This document shows, piece by piece, positions 63,122-64,000 of a DNA stretch of 64,000 bases (the first letter of the stretch is position 1; each line of letters starts with the position of its first letter). This stretch comes from Lamellibrachia satsuma (taxonomy: Eukaryota; Annelida; Polychaeta; Sabellida; Siboglinidae). Under the pieces are notes generated by a model that was not told the origin of the DNA, ran no database searches, and saw nothing but the letters and a program-made list of their open reading frames with translations. The stretch lies in contig BSQZ01000106.1 of assembly GCA_033239005.1 (NCBI GenBank), positions 1,167,001-1,231,000 of the forward strand, in the 5' to 3' direction. The position numbers and the translations under genes are program-made.

Positions 63122-64000
63122 AGCTAGTCAGCCCTGTCACTGATGATGTGTATCTGTAGCCTCTAGGGGTGTAACAGTACATTGCACCATCGATGCACAG
63201 CAGTCAGCCCTGTCACTGATGATGTGTATCCGTAGCCTCTAGGGATGTAACAGTACATTGCACCATCGATGCACAGCAGTCAGCCCTGTCACTGATGATG
63301 TGTATCCGTAGCCTCTAGGGGTGTAACAGTACATTGCACCATCGATGCACAGCAGTCAGCCCTGTCACTGATGATGTGTATCCGTAGCCTCTAGGGGTGT
63401 AACAGTACATTGCACCATCGATGCACAGCAGTCAGCCCTGTGACTGATGATGTGTATCCGTAGCCTCTACTGGTGTAACAGTACATTGCACCATCGATGC
63501 ACAGCAGTCAGCCCTGTCACTGATGATGTGTATCCGTAGCCTCTAGGGGTGTAATAGTACATTGCACCATCGATGCACAGCAGTCAACCCTGTCACTGAT
63601 GATGTGTATCCGTAGCCTCTAGGGGTGTAACAGTACATTGCACCATCGATGCACAGGAGTCAGCCCTGTCACTGATGATGTGTATCCGTAGCCTCTAGGG
63701 GTGTAACAGTACATTGCACCATCGATGCACAGCAGTCAGCCCTGTCACTGATGATGTGTATCTGTAGCCTCTAGGGGTGTAACAGTACATTGCACCATCG
63801 ATGCACAGGAGTCAGCCCTGTCACTGATGATGTGTATCCGTAGTCTCTAGGGGTGTAACAGTACATTGCACCATCGATGCACAGCAGTCAGCCCTGTCAC
63901 TGATGATGTGTATCCGTAGCCTCTAGGGGTGTAACAGTACATTGCACCATCGATGCACAGCAGTCAGCCCTGTCACTGATGATGTGTATCCGTAGCCTCT
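63122..64000. repeat. 76-bp tandem repeat running off the window
   Basis: About eleven and a half copies of a unit with gtcagccctgtcactgatga, tgtgtatccgtagcctctag and gggtgtaacagtacattgca, at 76-bp spacing (gtaacag at 63171, 63247, 63323). Copies are nearly identical. It lies in NAA35 intron 4 directly after the donor site, and its far end is not in the window. Confidence 0.95.

Noticed and set aside
1..64000. CRISPR arrays, operons, phage or plasmid features
   Set aside because: The tandem arrays have no spacer/repeat alternation with unique spacers, and the gene structure is eukaryotic throughout.

Overview
This is a piece of a metazoan nuclear genome. It is AT-rich and mostly non-coding, with genes split into small exons by GT/AG introns. 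It is full of microsatellites, minisatellites, tRNA-derived SINEs and decayed CR1-like LINEs. Nothing bacterial, plasmid or phage is present. The gene set (JTB, COX5A, BTBD1/2, PARP6/8, NAA35) and the repeat style suggest a marine invertebrate. A lophotrochozoan such as a mollusc is my first guess and amphioxus or another invertebrate deuterostome the second, both at low confidence.

Layout. 1-7600: intergenic, repeat-rich, with a 51-bp satellite, a TIR-like element, LINE tails and undeciphered coding-like remnants. 7712-10200 (+): a three-exon BTB/POZ gene. 10201-16410: intergenic, with a 50-bp tandem array and a dead CR1 LINE. 16411-20821 (-): JTB in five exons. 20822-23153: head-to-head spacer holding a MITE with 8-bp target duplications and a CR1 fragment. 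23154-26617 (+): COX5A in four exons. 29622-34132 (-): a BTBD1/BTBD2 orthologue in five exons. 34133-35415: head-to-head spacer with a perfect inverted pair of CTCF-like motifs. 35416-55074 (+): PARP6/PARP8-type mono-ADP-ribosyltransferase in 21 exons; its introns carry several large tandem arrays, including a 2.4-kb 31-bp minisatellite. 55075-60684: intergenic. 60685 to the window end (+): the first four exons of NAA35 (NatC auxiliary subunit), running into a 76-bp tandem array at the window edge.

I assembled the gene models by hand from splice signals and reading phase. In each of the five complete models the exon lengths sum to a multiple of three (BTB 260 aa, JTB 156 aa, COX5A 152 aa, BTBD2 623 aa, PARP6/8 753 aa), and the partial NAA35 model keeps phase throughout. 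The genes are unrelated housekeeping or regulatory genes, not a functional cluster. Neighbours are arranged head-to-head (JTB/COX5A, BTBD2/PARP6-8) or tail-to-tail (BTB/JTB, COX5A/BTBD2).

I found no convincing new multi-gene system. The points most worth checking are the UBA-like module inside the PARP6/8 protein, the CTCF-like sites at gene boundaries, the MITE with intact target duplications, the nested SINE-in-satellite insertion, and the unidentified coding-like remnants near 7 kb.
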